Positions 1-12,053 of a DNA stretch of 64,000 nucleotides are shown here, piece after piece. The stretch spans positions 19,093,256 through 19,157,255 of the forward strand of contig NC_135357.1 of assembly GCF_051622035.1 (NCBI RefSeq), read 5' to 3'. Each line of letters begins with the position of its first letter. Within the stretch, counting starts at the first letter, position 1. Made by a program: the position numbers and the translations under genes. Origin of the DNA: Arctopsyche grandis (lineage: Eukaryota > Arthropoda > Insecta > Trichoptera > Hydropsychidae). The notes under the pieces are model-generated. The model was not told where the DNA came from and made no database searches. It saw nothing but the letters and a program-made list of their open reading frames with translations.

Positions 1-230
1 ATCTGAATTTGATTAATGTACAATATGTAAAAAAATATGTACAAGTGTCTCTATGGATTAATTCATTAATCAATTAATAGTTAATTTCGTGTTCTTTAGC
101 ATCTCCAAATTCAGTGATTTATGTAATAAATAATGCTGCAATGTTTGTAATTGGCTAGGAAGGCGTATTGGGGTTTACCTGTTAGGCTTTCCTGGTATAT
201 TTCTATGTAAATAAAATAAAAAAAATATGT
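1..230 (+). repeat. 3' part of a tRNA-derived SINE
   Basis: This is the 3' half of the SINE family whose fuller copies lie at 16.3, 20.3 and 62.5 kb. It keeps the run through the poly-T/ATGCTGCA segment, the terminal hairpin (GGAAGGCGTATTGGGG...GGCTTTCCTGG) and the A-rich tail. The tRNA-like head would lie left of the window or is lost. It is more diverged than the 20.3 kb copy. Confidence 0.7.
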
Positions 231-3074
231 TTGTATATGTACCTACTATCCACTTTCCAATTACATTGCTCATTCTTTCGAAAATCTAGACGAATCATCA
301 CTTAGATTTATTTATCCTTTTATATTTACGACAATTGTACATCTTGGAGAGCAAAATATGGCACGTTTCCTCGACTGCGACACGGGATTTCATTTAAAGA
401 TCCCACGCACGGTTGCGAGTGCGACCTACACCAGCTGAGGTCTGGAAAGCCCCATTTGTTTGAGGTTTAATTTATATTTTCCATTTTAAGGTCGGTATGT
501 GAAAGGCTTCGACGCCTCTCCGTTGCAGAATTAATTAATTTAGCGACTGACATGTGGCAGATATCGACACAATAATCTGCGAGACCTGTCTAATCTCTTT
601 ACATCATACGCCAACATCGCAGCCTGAAAAAATGAGGCTTAGTGTGTCTGGGGTCTAATGAATGAAACAAAAACTCTTCTTTGTGAGATATTTATTTATT
701 TAAAAAATATATATATATATTAATTAACTCGTGGAAAATTGTATACTGTCCATACGATAAGGAATGTTGTTGATAAGAAAATCAACATTGTTTTTTAAAA
801 TATTTAACGATATTCAAATAAAACGTCACAAAGTTAATACAATGCCGCTTTGATACGAGAATTGAAAAGGTTTTCAAGCTGAAAAACGTTGATTTCTGAT
901 TGAAACGTCTATTAATAAAACCTAACCATTCATAAAACCATTCTATATATACATATTTGTATACGTTATTTAATAAAAAAAGATCATTTTATATTGACTT
1001 CAAAAGCAAGTATTTAAATTCTTGTAAATTCAATCAAACCTTTTGGCTTAAAATATTTTAAGTCAAAAATGTAGTTTTTAAATCGTTTATAATTTCCTAA
1101 ATCGTCGCTTTGTTAAATTTTCGAATTATACAAGAATTTTACAATTTAATCTTTCACATATGCCCATTTAATAAACTCTTCTATGTGAAATTCTCTTCAA
1201 CCATTTGCGTCATAACCGGATAATATCATAAACTATGAGACACCGTCTTTGGTGCAAAAATAAACGATTGCTCTTCTTCGTCGACAGATAAAAGGCGTCC
1301 TGGAAAAGCCGTTTTGCTTATTGCAAAGTCTTTTATGGAATGTAGCCAGAGTAATATACTGACTGTTTCCGGTTTTAGCCAAGTTTAATTTCCTTTTCAT
1401 CTGTTCTCATATTGTAAGTAGAATTGGAACTCCTATTGCTACATATCCAAAATTGCACAAAGTTGATTACTTTATTATAAATTTAAGAAACGTAGTATTA
1501 TTAGCCCTTAGTAAATGTTTGTCATATTTATTACCAATAATTAAATTCTTATTTAAAAAAAAGAAACCAAGGATTTTAAGACGTACGAAGTGTTTAATTT
1601 GCAGAATATTAGTCAAATATTTAATAGTGGAAAATAATATTATTTAAATTGTAATATGTATTTATATAAACGAAATACTTGGTGAAAAGTACATATGACA
1701 AGGTGATTCATGTAGTGGAAAGAGTGAAGAGATTGAAATGGCAATGGGTGGGTCACAAAGCTAGAAGAATAGACAAAAGAAGTCTACAAACTAGTCAATA
1801 CAAGTGTTCGAGAGCAAAATAACGAACCTTTATATTATTTTATTACCTTTACGAGAACATCTTAAGTTCATTTTAGCAAAATATCGAATCTTAAAGCGAA
1901 ATCGATTTATGTCAAAATTAACAGCGTGTTAAACTTTTTTTGGTTCGTTTTCAGATTTGTACTTAATATTTTGTCTTAAAGTTTTGAGCGCTTTCAAATC
2001 TGATACGAAAGTTTGATCGTCTTCTTGGGAATTGTGAAGCGTTTCACAACTTAAATTCTTTCGGGCGTCTCGGAAGTTTCACATCGAAACAGTAGACGTG
2101 GAAGTTAACACAAAAGAAGTAAAAGAAAAATTCTACATACACAACTCTCAGAGTACCTAATAAGTAGAGTATATATCAGATTATGATAAAATAATATGTA
2201 CATTATAAATTCATCATACATAAACATAAACGTAATGCTAGGAAATATAGTGTTACTAATTCAATCCAAAAGCATTAAATCAACAATATACATATTAATA
2301 CTATATCAACTAAATAATTTACCTATAATGTTTATACATAATTACAAAACATCACATTAGCAAGTCTTCGACTAGATATTCATATCTTGTATTAAATAAT
2401 AATAAAATATGTTCTACTAGTATTTTACTCGGTAGAATGTGTACAATAGGTGGTTTTAAAAAGATAATTAAAATATGATTTAAAATTAAAACATTATATT
2501 TTCTCATTGAAACTTATATTTTAACTTTCGTCCCGAAAATAAGATTTCTTCTTAATATATTTAACATTGACTTTATAATTTTAATTCAAAAACTTAAAAT
2601 TATTTTATTTACATATTTCATTATAATTTTGGGGAAATAATTTTATTAGCACCGGTTCTGGCTTTTCAATAGCCAAATTTAATTTCCTTTAAAGTGTACA
2701 TAATAATGTGAAGATATTATAATATTACCTACTCCAAACAAACGGTTGTTATATAACAACAGGTCTGACATTTATATGCAAAATGCCATAAGGCTACATT
2801 CGTTTAATATTACATATCAAGTGGGTGGCAACTGAATTCGAATATTCCTACGCAAAATTATCAGAAATTTCACATTGAAACCTCCAATGTACATACATGC
2901 AAAATTTAGAATATAATATTATTAAAAAAAAATGCAAGTATATTGTACATACATATGTTTGTATTATATAGTTATATACCTTAATGTTTTTTAGTTTATA
3001 CATTTATATTTATAATAAATCAAATATACTTAGATATTTTATTCACTGACATTTATCTATTTATTTGTATTATG
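231..3074. other. Non-coding AT-rich DNA, probably intron of the receptor gene
   Basis: I see no supported gene here. Open frames are short and AT-driven. The stretch at about 350-650 is less AT-rich and more complex than its surroundings and could be a conserved non-coding element. The rest is AT-rich with scattered ATGTAC/ACATAC motifs. Because the receptor exons at 15.7 kb lack the first five membrane segments, this stretch is probably intronic; that is inference. Confidence 0.5.
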
Positions 3075-3078
3075 ATAT

Positions 3079-3522
3079 TGTTATGTATACTAAAATAAGA
3101 GGTTAGTAAAGAGCCGCCGGTTAAGTGCAATCGGATTAAGCCGAGGCGCATCCCTGACACTGTGCGACCGTTATAATTGGTTTCGAGGATTATCTGCAAA
3201 CTAAGTGCAAGTAAGCTAAACAATGGCGTAGTAGCGGCACTCGGTCGTATTCCCGTGGAGTTCTCAGAAGTGACCGATACCTTGGTACCGTGGGACCGAA
3301 TGTCGTGGGAATACATATCCGAGTACGTGACCATAACAATAGGTAAACAAAGCAGACGTTAAAGATGTCCTGAGAGACCTGCCCCTTATAAGGCGGTACT
3401 TAGGCGATATCAAGACATTCTGGACTGAGCACTGCCAGTGTGTGTATCTCCTTAATCATCAATAAATGCTGTGAAACGACTTTGGCCTTTTACTTGGATC
3501 CTCCACCCACCCCTACGCAACA
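3079..3522 (-). mobile_element. Solo LTR, 4-bp TSD (Gypsy-like)
   Basis: Read on the minus strand the element begins TGTTGCGTAGGGGTGGG and ends CATAACA, giving the TG...CA ends of an LTR. It is flanked by ATAT at 3075-3078 and 3523-3526. A 4-bp TSD fits Gypsy-type integrases. The first 60 or so bases match the + strand LTR at 3680 and the LTR at 61.9 kb (shared GGATCC, AAAGTCG, TTTCACAGCATTTATTGA). The middle is divergent. No internal retroelement sequence is attached, so this is a recombined solo LTR. Confidence 0.72.
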
Positions 3523-3679
3523 ATATTATATAGTCTTAGTTTTCGAAATCTGCCAATTAGAAATGATTTCAATCAGGTTTTCTATGGCATAATTAAACCG
3601 CAAAGTTTTTTATCGTTAGTTTCATCATGGATTTAAATATCGTCTAAGTTTTTTTTGTTCATTTTCTATATTATAATAG

Positions 3680-4020
3680 TGTTATGTAGGGGTGGGTTGA
3701 GGATCCAAATGAAAGGCCAAAGTCGCTTCACAGCATTTATTGAATGATTCTGGAACAGCCAGCGCTCGTTCCAGAATACTCCCTGTACCAAGTGTACCTC
3801 CTTTTAAAGGGTAAGTTGCTCACTACAGCTTCCCCGTTCCGTTTATTTATCCATTGTTTAGGCACGTACAGCTATACAGTCTCACGCTCTCAGGCACATA
3901 CAGTCTCCCATACAGATTCTGAGAATTCTACCAGCCATTTACGTGTCCCTTTAGGCCAATTCGGGGGTCTCCATTGTCAACCCCCGAATGCACTTATCCC
4001 AATAATATTTCCACGTAACA
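3680..4020 (+). mobile_element. Solo LTR, 4-bp TSD, related to the one at 3079
   Basis: Begins TGTTATGTAGGGGTGGG and ends CCACGTAACA, flanked by ATAG at 3676-3679 and 4021-4024. It lies in the opposite orientation to the LTR 157 bp to its left, so the two are separate insertions and not the two ends of one provirus-like element. It is about 100 bp shorter than its neighbour. A 96-codon open frame inside has no recognisable product. Confidence 0.74.
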
Positions 4021-4080
4021 ATAGTAAAAAATAGGATACTTTTATGAACATAAATTTATTTAAAACAATATATTTGATAC

Positions 4081-4443
4081 GGGTCTACCTCACGGGCCGG
4101 AATGTGAAATTACTGAAAACGCAAATATCGGAAGGCAAAGATTGAAAATCGAAAGGTCAAAATAAAAGGGCGCATGGTAAACGGTACATACTCACGTACA
4201 TACTCACTTAATTTGCGCGAGCAGGATACAACAGGAACAAGAGGAACAGGCTTTTCCTCCCGTATTCTGCGCGCGCACATTAATACAGGAGGAAAAGCCT
4301 GTTCCTGTTGTACCCTGCTCGCACAAATTAAGTGAGTATGTGCCGTTTACCATGCACCCTTTTTTTTATTCTTTTTTTTCGATCTTTGCCTTCCGATATA
4401 TGCGTTTTCGGTAATTTCACATTCCGGCCCGTCACGGAGATCG
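4081..4443. mobile_element. Long-hairpin foldback element, 9-bp TSD (Mutator-like), copy 1
   Basis: Almost the whole element is an inverted repeat: the left arm carries ACGGGCCGGAATGTGAAATT and the right arm carries its complement just before GTCACGGAG. The arms meet near the GCGCGCGCAC centre, flanked by AGGAAAAGCC/GGCTTTTCCT. The 9-bp direct repeat ATTTGATAC lies at 4072-4080 and 4444-4452. Long terminal inverted repeats with a 9-bp TSD point to the Mutator/MULE group. There is no transposase, so it is non-autonomous. Confidence 0.75.
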
Positions 4444-4452
4444 ATTTGATAC

Positions 4453-5756
4453 ATGGTTTGTTATTGGTGTGTGATTTGTAAAATAAAAACAATGGTCCAA
4501 ACTTCTATAATGGTATTACTTCAATAAATTAAACTTAATAATTTTACATATAAATGAAAGGCCAATGGATGAATATTTAATATGAATGAATATTTCAAAA
4601 ATGTTGATACTGATTTTATATTGATTTTATCAATGATAATTTCAAACCACGCCGCATTTAATTTAAGATCTAAATATAAAGGTGCTACTCAAATAATGAA
4701 AAAACTCAATACAGCTCAAAATACAATTGGTAGCTCATTAAACAATAACTCTAAATTAATGATTTTTTTTAAATAAACCTGGGTAAAGCTGATTTAAAAA
4801 CAAAAGAATAAAACGTATATTAAAAATATAATCATTTGTTTTATATATAACTACGTCATATTTTCATGCTCGTAAATTTGAAATGGTGACTTCAATCCTT
4901 TTACTTTCAACGACAAGACGATCCGTTTGAAATTCTCTTTTAATATTTGAGCCCAATTATAAATTAATAACGTCAAATCGATCGGTCGTCAACGAGGAAT
5001 TTCAGCGGTACTTTTCCGGGGCTTCGAAGCAGAGGGTGGGACCGTTTGTCGTCCTTAAATACATCCGATTAATTTTTCAGAGGGCCCCTTCTAAAGCCAA
5101 GAGAGGAATGGATGGATGGGAGGAGAGGGAGACCACCAGGTGGTACGCAAATTACCGGGGCAAGGGCGTCGGAAAAACGGCGTCGAACCAAAGTGAATTT
5201 CGCCGTTGCGGTCGACGATTAAAGCCTCTCCCTGCTCAAGCTGAAATATGTATTTGCTAACAGGATTTCCACAGTTGAAAAGCCGCTGAAAAACAAGATG
5301 AAAATGAGTAGCCGCATTATTCCTCGCCAATTAGAAAGATTTCGAGTTCGTACGACCTTTCATCTCAATGGTAAAAATTATATATCGTGATTTACTGCTG
5401 GGGATTATAATCACAATTAAATAACACTTGGTTTTATCTTTTAAAATGTACTTTTTTAAACATAAATATGTGCAGTGAATGTGTGCTTCGTATAAAGTTA
5501 CATTGAAATAAACGTACCTACTTGGCTTTTAGCAACACGTTACCTACACATACATAACTTTATAAGCAAACTGCCTAAAAGGTTACAAGAGGAACGCTTT
5601 TTTCGAGCGTTTCCATTAATTATGTGGAGTAAAAAAATCTCTCATACGTATAAATATGTACATAGGTACATACAATCGTGTTAAATGGAAATAATACATA
5701 TTTCAGTTAAAATATATGTTAATAAATTCGAACATGATATTTTATTATACATATGT
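4453..5756. other. Non-coding DNA with a GC-richer island
   Basis: No gene supported. Positions about 4970-5340 stand out as GC-rich and non-repetitive against an AT-rich background. They hold overlapping open frames of 74 and 79 codons on opposite strands with no family resemblance, and a TTTTTCAG acceptor-like site near 5080. This could be a conserved non-coding element or an unrecognised exon. The remainder is AT-rich. Confidence 0.4.
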
Positions 5757-5765
5757 ATAAGATAC

Positions 5766-6156
5766 AGGTCTACGTGACGAGACAGAATGTTAAATTACAG
5801 AAAACACAAATATCAGAAGGCAAAGATCGAAAATCGAAAGATCTTAAGTCGAAAGATCAAAAAAAAATGGTGCATGGTAAACGGTACATACTCACTTAAT
5901 TTGCGCGAGCAGGATACAACAGGAACAAGAGGAACATGCTTTTCCTCCCGTATTCTGCGCGCGCACATTAATATGGGAGGAAAAGCCTGTTCCTCTTGTT
6001 CCTGTTGTATCCCGCTCGCGCAAATTAAGTGAGTATGTGCCGTTTACCATGCACCCTTTTTTTTATCTTTCGACTTAAGATCTTTCGATTTTCGATCTTT
6101 GCCTTCCGATATATGCGTTTTCGGTAATTTCACATTCCGGCCCGTCACGGAGATCG
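5766..6156. mobile_element. Long-hairpin foldback element (Mutator-like), copy 2
   Basis: Same family as the element at 4081. The left end is AGGTCTACGTGACGAGACAG and the right end is CCCGTCACGGAGATCG. The arms are complementary, with AGGAACAAGAGGAACA and its complement around a GCGCGCGCAC centre. The flanks are ATAAGATAC (left) and ATTTGATAC (right), 7 of 9 identical. The right flank equals the TSD of copy 1, which hints at gene conversion or a shared target preference. No coding capacity. Confidence 0.72.
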
Positions 6157-6165
6157 ATTTGATAC

Positions 6166-8397
6166 ATATATGTATGTATAAGATACACTTTAACTAAAAT
6201 ATTAAATGTATATTTTTATATTTATGTACATACATAAATATATACCTACATACATACCTTTATGTTGGATTTGATTTTTTTTAATCAATTAACGTCTTTT
6301 TCGCTGTAAGTGAAATGGAAATGAGTAACGGAAAATCGAGAGAAACGTAAAATATATGAGAAAAAAAAGTGTTTGAAAAAAAGCTCAGCAATTTGCAAAC
6401 GAATCTTTTTCTTCTCGATTTTGATCCTCATCGTTTCACCAATTGGATGGAAATTGCTTCGATTGACGAAAAATGTGATGGGCACAATTTCGACATAATA
6501 TCACAAATCAACCTTTGTAACGTTACGCTTCCACTTTAATAAAAAATATATTATACATATATACATACATATATGTATGTATACTCGTATTTCTAAAAAT
6601 ATTAATACTGAAAGCATTTCGTTTTTTATACACACATCACACATGTATGATAAAAAGTAAAAAATTTCAGTCCATTCCGGTGGATAGAAATAAATCTAGG
6701 CTTTTGATACGTGTCCACATCACCATAATCCATCAGCCTGGTTTTGCTTTGAGCTTCGATAACAAAGCCTTTATTGTTTAGATTCAACGCTTTGTAGACA
6801 GCGTGGCGGCGCAATCGGAACCGGCCATCGACTCCACACTGGTTCTCAAAATCGGTAACTTTTTTTCGCATCATAATAATAAAGACGACATTGCTAATCA
6901 TTATCACACGTATCTTATGTGCATAAATGGGTATTTACTAAAATTTGGCTTGGAGAAATTATCAGGAACTTGCTCATGTCCCAGGGGAATGTAATATATC
7001 ACCGATTAAATATCCTTATGTCTACATATATGTATGTACATATAGCACATACGCAACATTAGATATAAAAATATATGTGTGTATAATGAATAATTAATTT
7101 CCTACTTCGATCCATTTTTCGTACTGTACGAACATATTATTCATTTTTTATATATTTATAAACTTTGCGTCGATTATATAACAAGCGTAATATCAAATTA
7201 TATATTTTGGTTATCAAAGGAGAAATTATAAAAATGAAGTCATGAAGAGAATTGAATTATTATTATTCAAATTGATTCAATTATCTTGCAGCGCTATCAC
7301 ATCGATTCGAAAGCATTTTCCGCAATCGTCTCGTGCCAATTTATCATTCGAATTTATGATATTGGAATTGAATTTTGTACTAACTGAATGTTTTTCATAC
7401 AGCTATGTATCGATTTGTATTATTCAAAAAGGTGTACGTTGTGTAAGAATTTGAATTGAATCTGATAAAATTTATCCAAGAATTTAATTATTCTTCTTTC
7501 TTTCCACGAAAATTTATAATATTTTAGGAATGTTCATTTCCGACTCATACGTATGTGGGTCAAACGACAGCTTATATCTGAAATAGTGATATGCATTCAG
7601 GTATTTATAGCTTTGGCCAGTATTTGAATTTCACTATTTCGGGCAGGTATTCCGAAAACGCACGTACATACAATTTTAGTTTTATAACTGCTATACCCAC
7701 AAATGCAAATATGTATTTGATTTGATTATAATATATTGATAGTGATTACAATTACAATTGGATATTTATACAATATGTATGTACATACATATGTATAATA
7801 TCTGTATTTAACACGTTTTGTCTAATCTAATCGTCTTTCAGGAAAAATTATTTTTGAACAAAATGGATTTTTAAATGTTGCCCTCATTATGCTTATAAAA
7901 AGTTTTAAGTGAAACCTCAACTAACTTTGAAATCGATTTTAGATTAAGCAACAATTAATATTGAAAAAAAGCAATTTCCAGAATATTTTCTTCCACCCCA
8001 TCCTTTCCAGCATTATAATTCATTTTTTCTTTTGGAAGATTTTGCATTCTTGTGAACTGTAAAATCTTGAGATTTTGATTGACCCGCTTTCAGGCAGGTA
8101 TTTTTTCGAGTTACCGTAATTTTAATTAAACGATATTTCATATACAGAGAGTATAACCTGGAATTTTAAATCTTTGAAAGTTGACATTAGCGAAAGATCA
8201 AGAGCAGCCTCTACCACTAATTTCCCTTTGGCTCAATTTTTTTCTTTAATTATTCGAATCTATCTTTATATTGCAGATTTTGAAGCAAAGAGTTTCATCG
8301 CTAAGTTGAAACGACCCTCGATCAATTAAATTGAAATTTACTTTTTTCCTTAAATACTTTTTTTATATATGTATGTATCTTATATAATAATTGTCTA
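6166..8397. other. Non-coding AT-rich DNA
   Basis: I see no supported gene. There are runs of the ACATACATATGTATG motif near 6550, 7025 and 7785. Open frames of 60-93 codons at 6285-7454 show no membrane pattern, splice context or family motif. Probably intron of the receptor gene. Confidence 0.45.
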
Positions 8398-8490
8398 GTG
8401 CGTGCGTGCGCATTTACAAATTACTCGCTGTTAATACCATGCTCCGTCTCTCTTTCTTCTCTTGGAATCGTATATCGTCGAAAGAGACTC
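8398..8490. repeat. Dispersed repeat shared with 28.0 kb (opposite strand)
   Basis: The stretch with CTCGCTGTTAATACCATG, CTCCGTCTCT and TCTTGGAATCGTAT reappears as its reverse complement at about 28018-28092 (GGAGCATGGTGTTAACAGCG). Similarity runs over roughly 75-80 bp. I could not find ends or a target duplication, so the class is unknown. Confidence 0.55.
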
Positions 8491-8645
8491 GGCATATTAC
8501 TTCGTTCAGATGAGTGGCCGACAAAAACAAATTTTATTTATCAAAAAAATTAATTATATTTAAAATTATTAATTTCGTTGATCCAAAATGCGATATTTTA
8601 CCGAGTGTACCAATTACATATGTGCTCACAGGCCACTAATCATCA

Positions 8646-9608
8646 TCATATATATAAAGACGGTAATCTGTGTGTGTGTGTGTGTGGGTGTGTGTGTGTG
8701 TGTGTGTGTCCTAACTCTCGCCGAACATAATGAACGAATCGATAAAAATCGATTAATTCATTTTTCGACGAGACGACTTTGTCGCGACTCGAACCGATCA
8801 CCCCAAATAGCCTGAATATGGGTCTAAATTGAGCTAATGGTCTCGGACATCACGCCAAATCCAATTTTTCATTTCGCCTTTTTTTTTAAACATTAATTGA
8901 AATATTCCTTCTCGTCATATAAAAATACGTAATTTTAATAATTTAATTTAGCGAGGTTTTGAACCATTTTTTTTTCTTTTCATATAAAACAATTAAATAT
9001 ATATTTTTAATTGAAATTATTGAAATTAATTTATATTGTAGCGATATTTGAAAAATAAAATTAATTCCAAATCGCCCAGAACAGGTCGCTAGCCATTAGA
9101 CTACAGCCTCGACAGAAAAAACGCTCTAAAATTACTTAATATTCGATTATCCTATAGAAGTATGGGGAACCAATCATTCGCGTATCTTCGGCTTTCGTCG
9201 ACAATCTTTTTCGATTTCCGATTTCTTATGATCAACCATCAACCAGTATGGGGAACAAATTTTTTTTTTTCATATTTTTCATTTTTTTCATATTTTTATT
9301 ATTTTCAGTTTTTTCATTTTTTTTCATTTTTTTCAAATTTTTCATCTTTTTCATTATTTCCATTTTTTTCATTTTTTTTTCATTATATTCAGTTTTTTCA
9401 TTTTTTTTCATTTTTTTCATATTTTTCATTTTTTTCATTTTTTTCATATTTTTCATTATTTTCATATTTTTCATTTTTTTCATAATTTTCATTTTTTTGT
9501 GCCTTTGTCTTTCCGAAACCAGTCGATTCTATATCTTTAACTTTATTTTTATTCGAGTTTCAATTTCTTTTCGAAACCACCCGTTGAAATCAACGGGCCC
9601 TACACTAG
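8646..9608 (+). mobile_element. Helitron-like element (3' end clear, 5' end tentative)
   Basis: The 3' end has the Helitron signature: a perfect 8-bp-stem hairpin CCCGTTGAAATCAACGGG at 9580-9597, a 7-base spacer, then CTAG at 9605-9608 followed by host T. The 5' end is guessed from A|TCATATATATAAAGACGG at 8645. The body contains a (TG)n tract at about 8670-8709 and a TTTTTCAT low-complexity block at 9258-9497. It also has minus-strand tRNA-like boxes (GGTTCGAGTC near 8786; TAGTCTAATGG near 9100) set too far apart for a working pol III promoter. No Rep/helicase coding. Confidence 0.55.
9258..9497. repeat. TTTTTCAT-type low-complexity tract
   Basis: About 240 bases of irregular repeats of 7-9 bases (TTTTTCAT, TTTTTTCAT, ATTTTTCATT), pyrimidine-rich on the + strand. 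It produces long Phe/Ile/Ser and Met/Lys/Asn open frames on both strands that are not genes. Confidence 0.85.
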
Positions 9609-9609
9609 T

Positions 9610-11833
9610 ATAATATAATAGCATAATGAGTAAATGTGTATACAGTAAAAGTTATTACGAAATTATATTCAATATATAATATATGTATAATAATATTAGT
9701 ATTCCAAACATTTTCATATATCATACATACATAAATAGTTGTATTGCGCGGCGTTATTCAGATTGAAAAATATCGAACTTCGCGGTCTATGATACATAGG
9801 ATAGCAAACCAAATTTGATAATTTTAAATTGAAAACTATAGATTTTGCATTGCCACAATAACAAATTGACTAATATTTTTATTGTTAAGTACATATGTAT
9901 ATAGATTATAATATGATACTAGCGTACTTACTCACACCGAAATTTTGTCCGTATAATTGAAATATCTATGATTGATGAATTTTTAATATAATTGAAGTCA
10001 TATAAATAGCCCGTGATTTATTATTTATGACTCGGAGGCATATTGGCATGAATCGATTTTGTCAATAATGTTGTGCGTGCGGGAAGCTAGTATATGTATA
10101 ATATTGTTCAGTGACCATTTTATCATATTGATGAAAAAACGTATCCTTTCCCGATATAGATTTTTTGCTGACAAAATCACAATCTCTTCAAATTGAATAC
10201 AGTTCCGAAGAAAATTATTTAAATCCAGAGGATTTAGAAACAAAAACTTAGCGGAGCTGAAGTGGATTTTCCAGCCGTATTTTTGGACGGAGAAATACCT
10301 AGCTTAAAATTTCTAAATAAAAATACCAAAGTTGTTGTTTGACAAACATTAATTTATTTTCTTTGTTCACGTTTTGTTTATTGCGGCAATTTATAAGATG
10401 TCATATCATACATTTTTCGAATACACGTAACTTTAACGCAAATCTGCGGACTGACTGAAAATCACAAGGCCAAATCATTTTTGCTCTATAATAATATTAT
10501 ATATACGAAGTATTATGATTGTGAGAAAATTTGACCTCAAGATTTTTATTTAGTTAGAAAGCGTCATTTTTCTTTGTTTAACGATATTATACGAAAGATA
10601 ATATCTGACTTTTTACACAACGACATTTTTTCGCTGATAAGCACTCTCTCGAATAGACGTGGTTTCACATTTACAAAATGAAGGTATATCTAATAATAAG
10701 ATGCATTAATAGGGCAAACATTATCGAGAATAAAACAAAAACTAATCATAACTTAACGTTCAAGAAGCACTAGAAGGTGAACGATTCAAATATAAATAGG
10801 GGAAGAAGTTTTGTGGCTGGGGTAGATCACGATCCGCAAACTGATCGTCCACCGTCACGTCTTTGAGCCCGAAGCGACATAACGATACCAATTTCAAATT
10901 GGAGGAAATCCTGAGTAAGCTTTTACCGCTATGATCACGTAGCCGTGTGAAATGTGTTCGTCGGTTAATGACATGATTCAAAATCAATTTTACGATCTTG
11001 AAACATCGCTGTAACTGCGTTATCGAGCGGTCGACGAGAAAAGGGTTAACATTCGGGGGACATGTGTTGACAATCTGACGCTAATTGAGGGATTATTCCG
11101 TAAATTGAGCCCTCGTTAGGAGAACGCGTGAACACAATTAGCCGTGCTTATAGGGTACTTTGTTCTACGCACAACGGACAGTTTTAATTTACTTGAGTAC
11201 TGAACATACACATAATGTATAGGTATCGTCTTCTGAAGAACGCAAAGTGAAATTGGGGCTTTGTCTATCGATTTAAACTCGAATATCAAAGCATCCAATC
11301 AGTGCTGATGCCGAGCATTTCAATCACTAAGTCACTCACCTGTAATAATGATTTACATATGTACACGCATTGCATATGATATATATTACGAAAGACATCA
11401 TTATATTTGAAAATGGTTTGACTTAATTCACAAATCAAAAAATCACTTATTTTAATTCGATATGTCCAAAATCTCAGAATTTACATACATACGTATTGCA
11501 GGCCAACAGTTTTTTAATATTGTTAAGGCGAAACATTACATTTAATATTTTGCGAATTATTTCTCGTAATGAAGAAAATTGTACTTATGCTGCTTTCATA
11601 TACATATAACGGCCCATATGTATTATATAGGTAAATGCTTTAATAAAGGAAATATATTTATTACGTTTGAATTTCCTTGGAAATAGCTGTGAATCTGAAA
11701 TAAACACCTTTTCCTATTACTATTGTTCTCATTGAAAATATATACACTCCGATTTGTTCCATAAATAAATCAAGTAAGCAAAGAACCTGTCGTACTCTAT
11801 TAGGGTGAATTAATAAGTAAATTGGAAATGGAA
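9610..11833. other. Non-coding DNA with a moderately GC-rich unique block
   Basis: No supported gene. Positions about 10740-11340 are less AT-rich and of high complexity, including TGATCGTCCACCGTCACGTC and several frames of 60-75 codons without family features. It may be conserved regulatory DNA within the receptor gene. The rest is AT-rich. Confidence 0.4.
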
Positions 11834-12053
11834 TTATCTAGATTTTGCCATCATATAGAGAATGCCGTAAGCATATTATACATACGCATAATATAATACG
11901 ATTAAAATATATTTTTTGTTAATAATAAATTAAATTTTATATGTTATCTAGATTTTGCCATCATATAGAGAATGCCGTAAGCATATTATACATACGCATA
12001 ATATAATACAATTAAAATATATTTTTTTTGAATAATAAATTAAATTTTATATG
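11834..12053. repeat. Tandem duplication, 110-bp unit x 2
   Basis: A unit beginning TTATCTAGATTTTGCC at 11834 is repeated at 11944 with only a few differences (for example ATACGATT versus ATACAATT, and TTTTTTGTT versus TTTTTTTTGAA). The copies abut directly. The high identity suggests a recent local duplication. Confidence 0.9.

Noticed and set aside
4970..5340. GC-rich block considered as an exon
   Set aside because: No frame shows a known domain and strands give competing frames; kept only as a possible conserved element.
9162..9613. Open frames of 86-121 codons, Phe/Ile-rich and Met/Lys-rich
   Set aside because: Produced by the TTTTTCAT low-complexity array on both strands.
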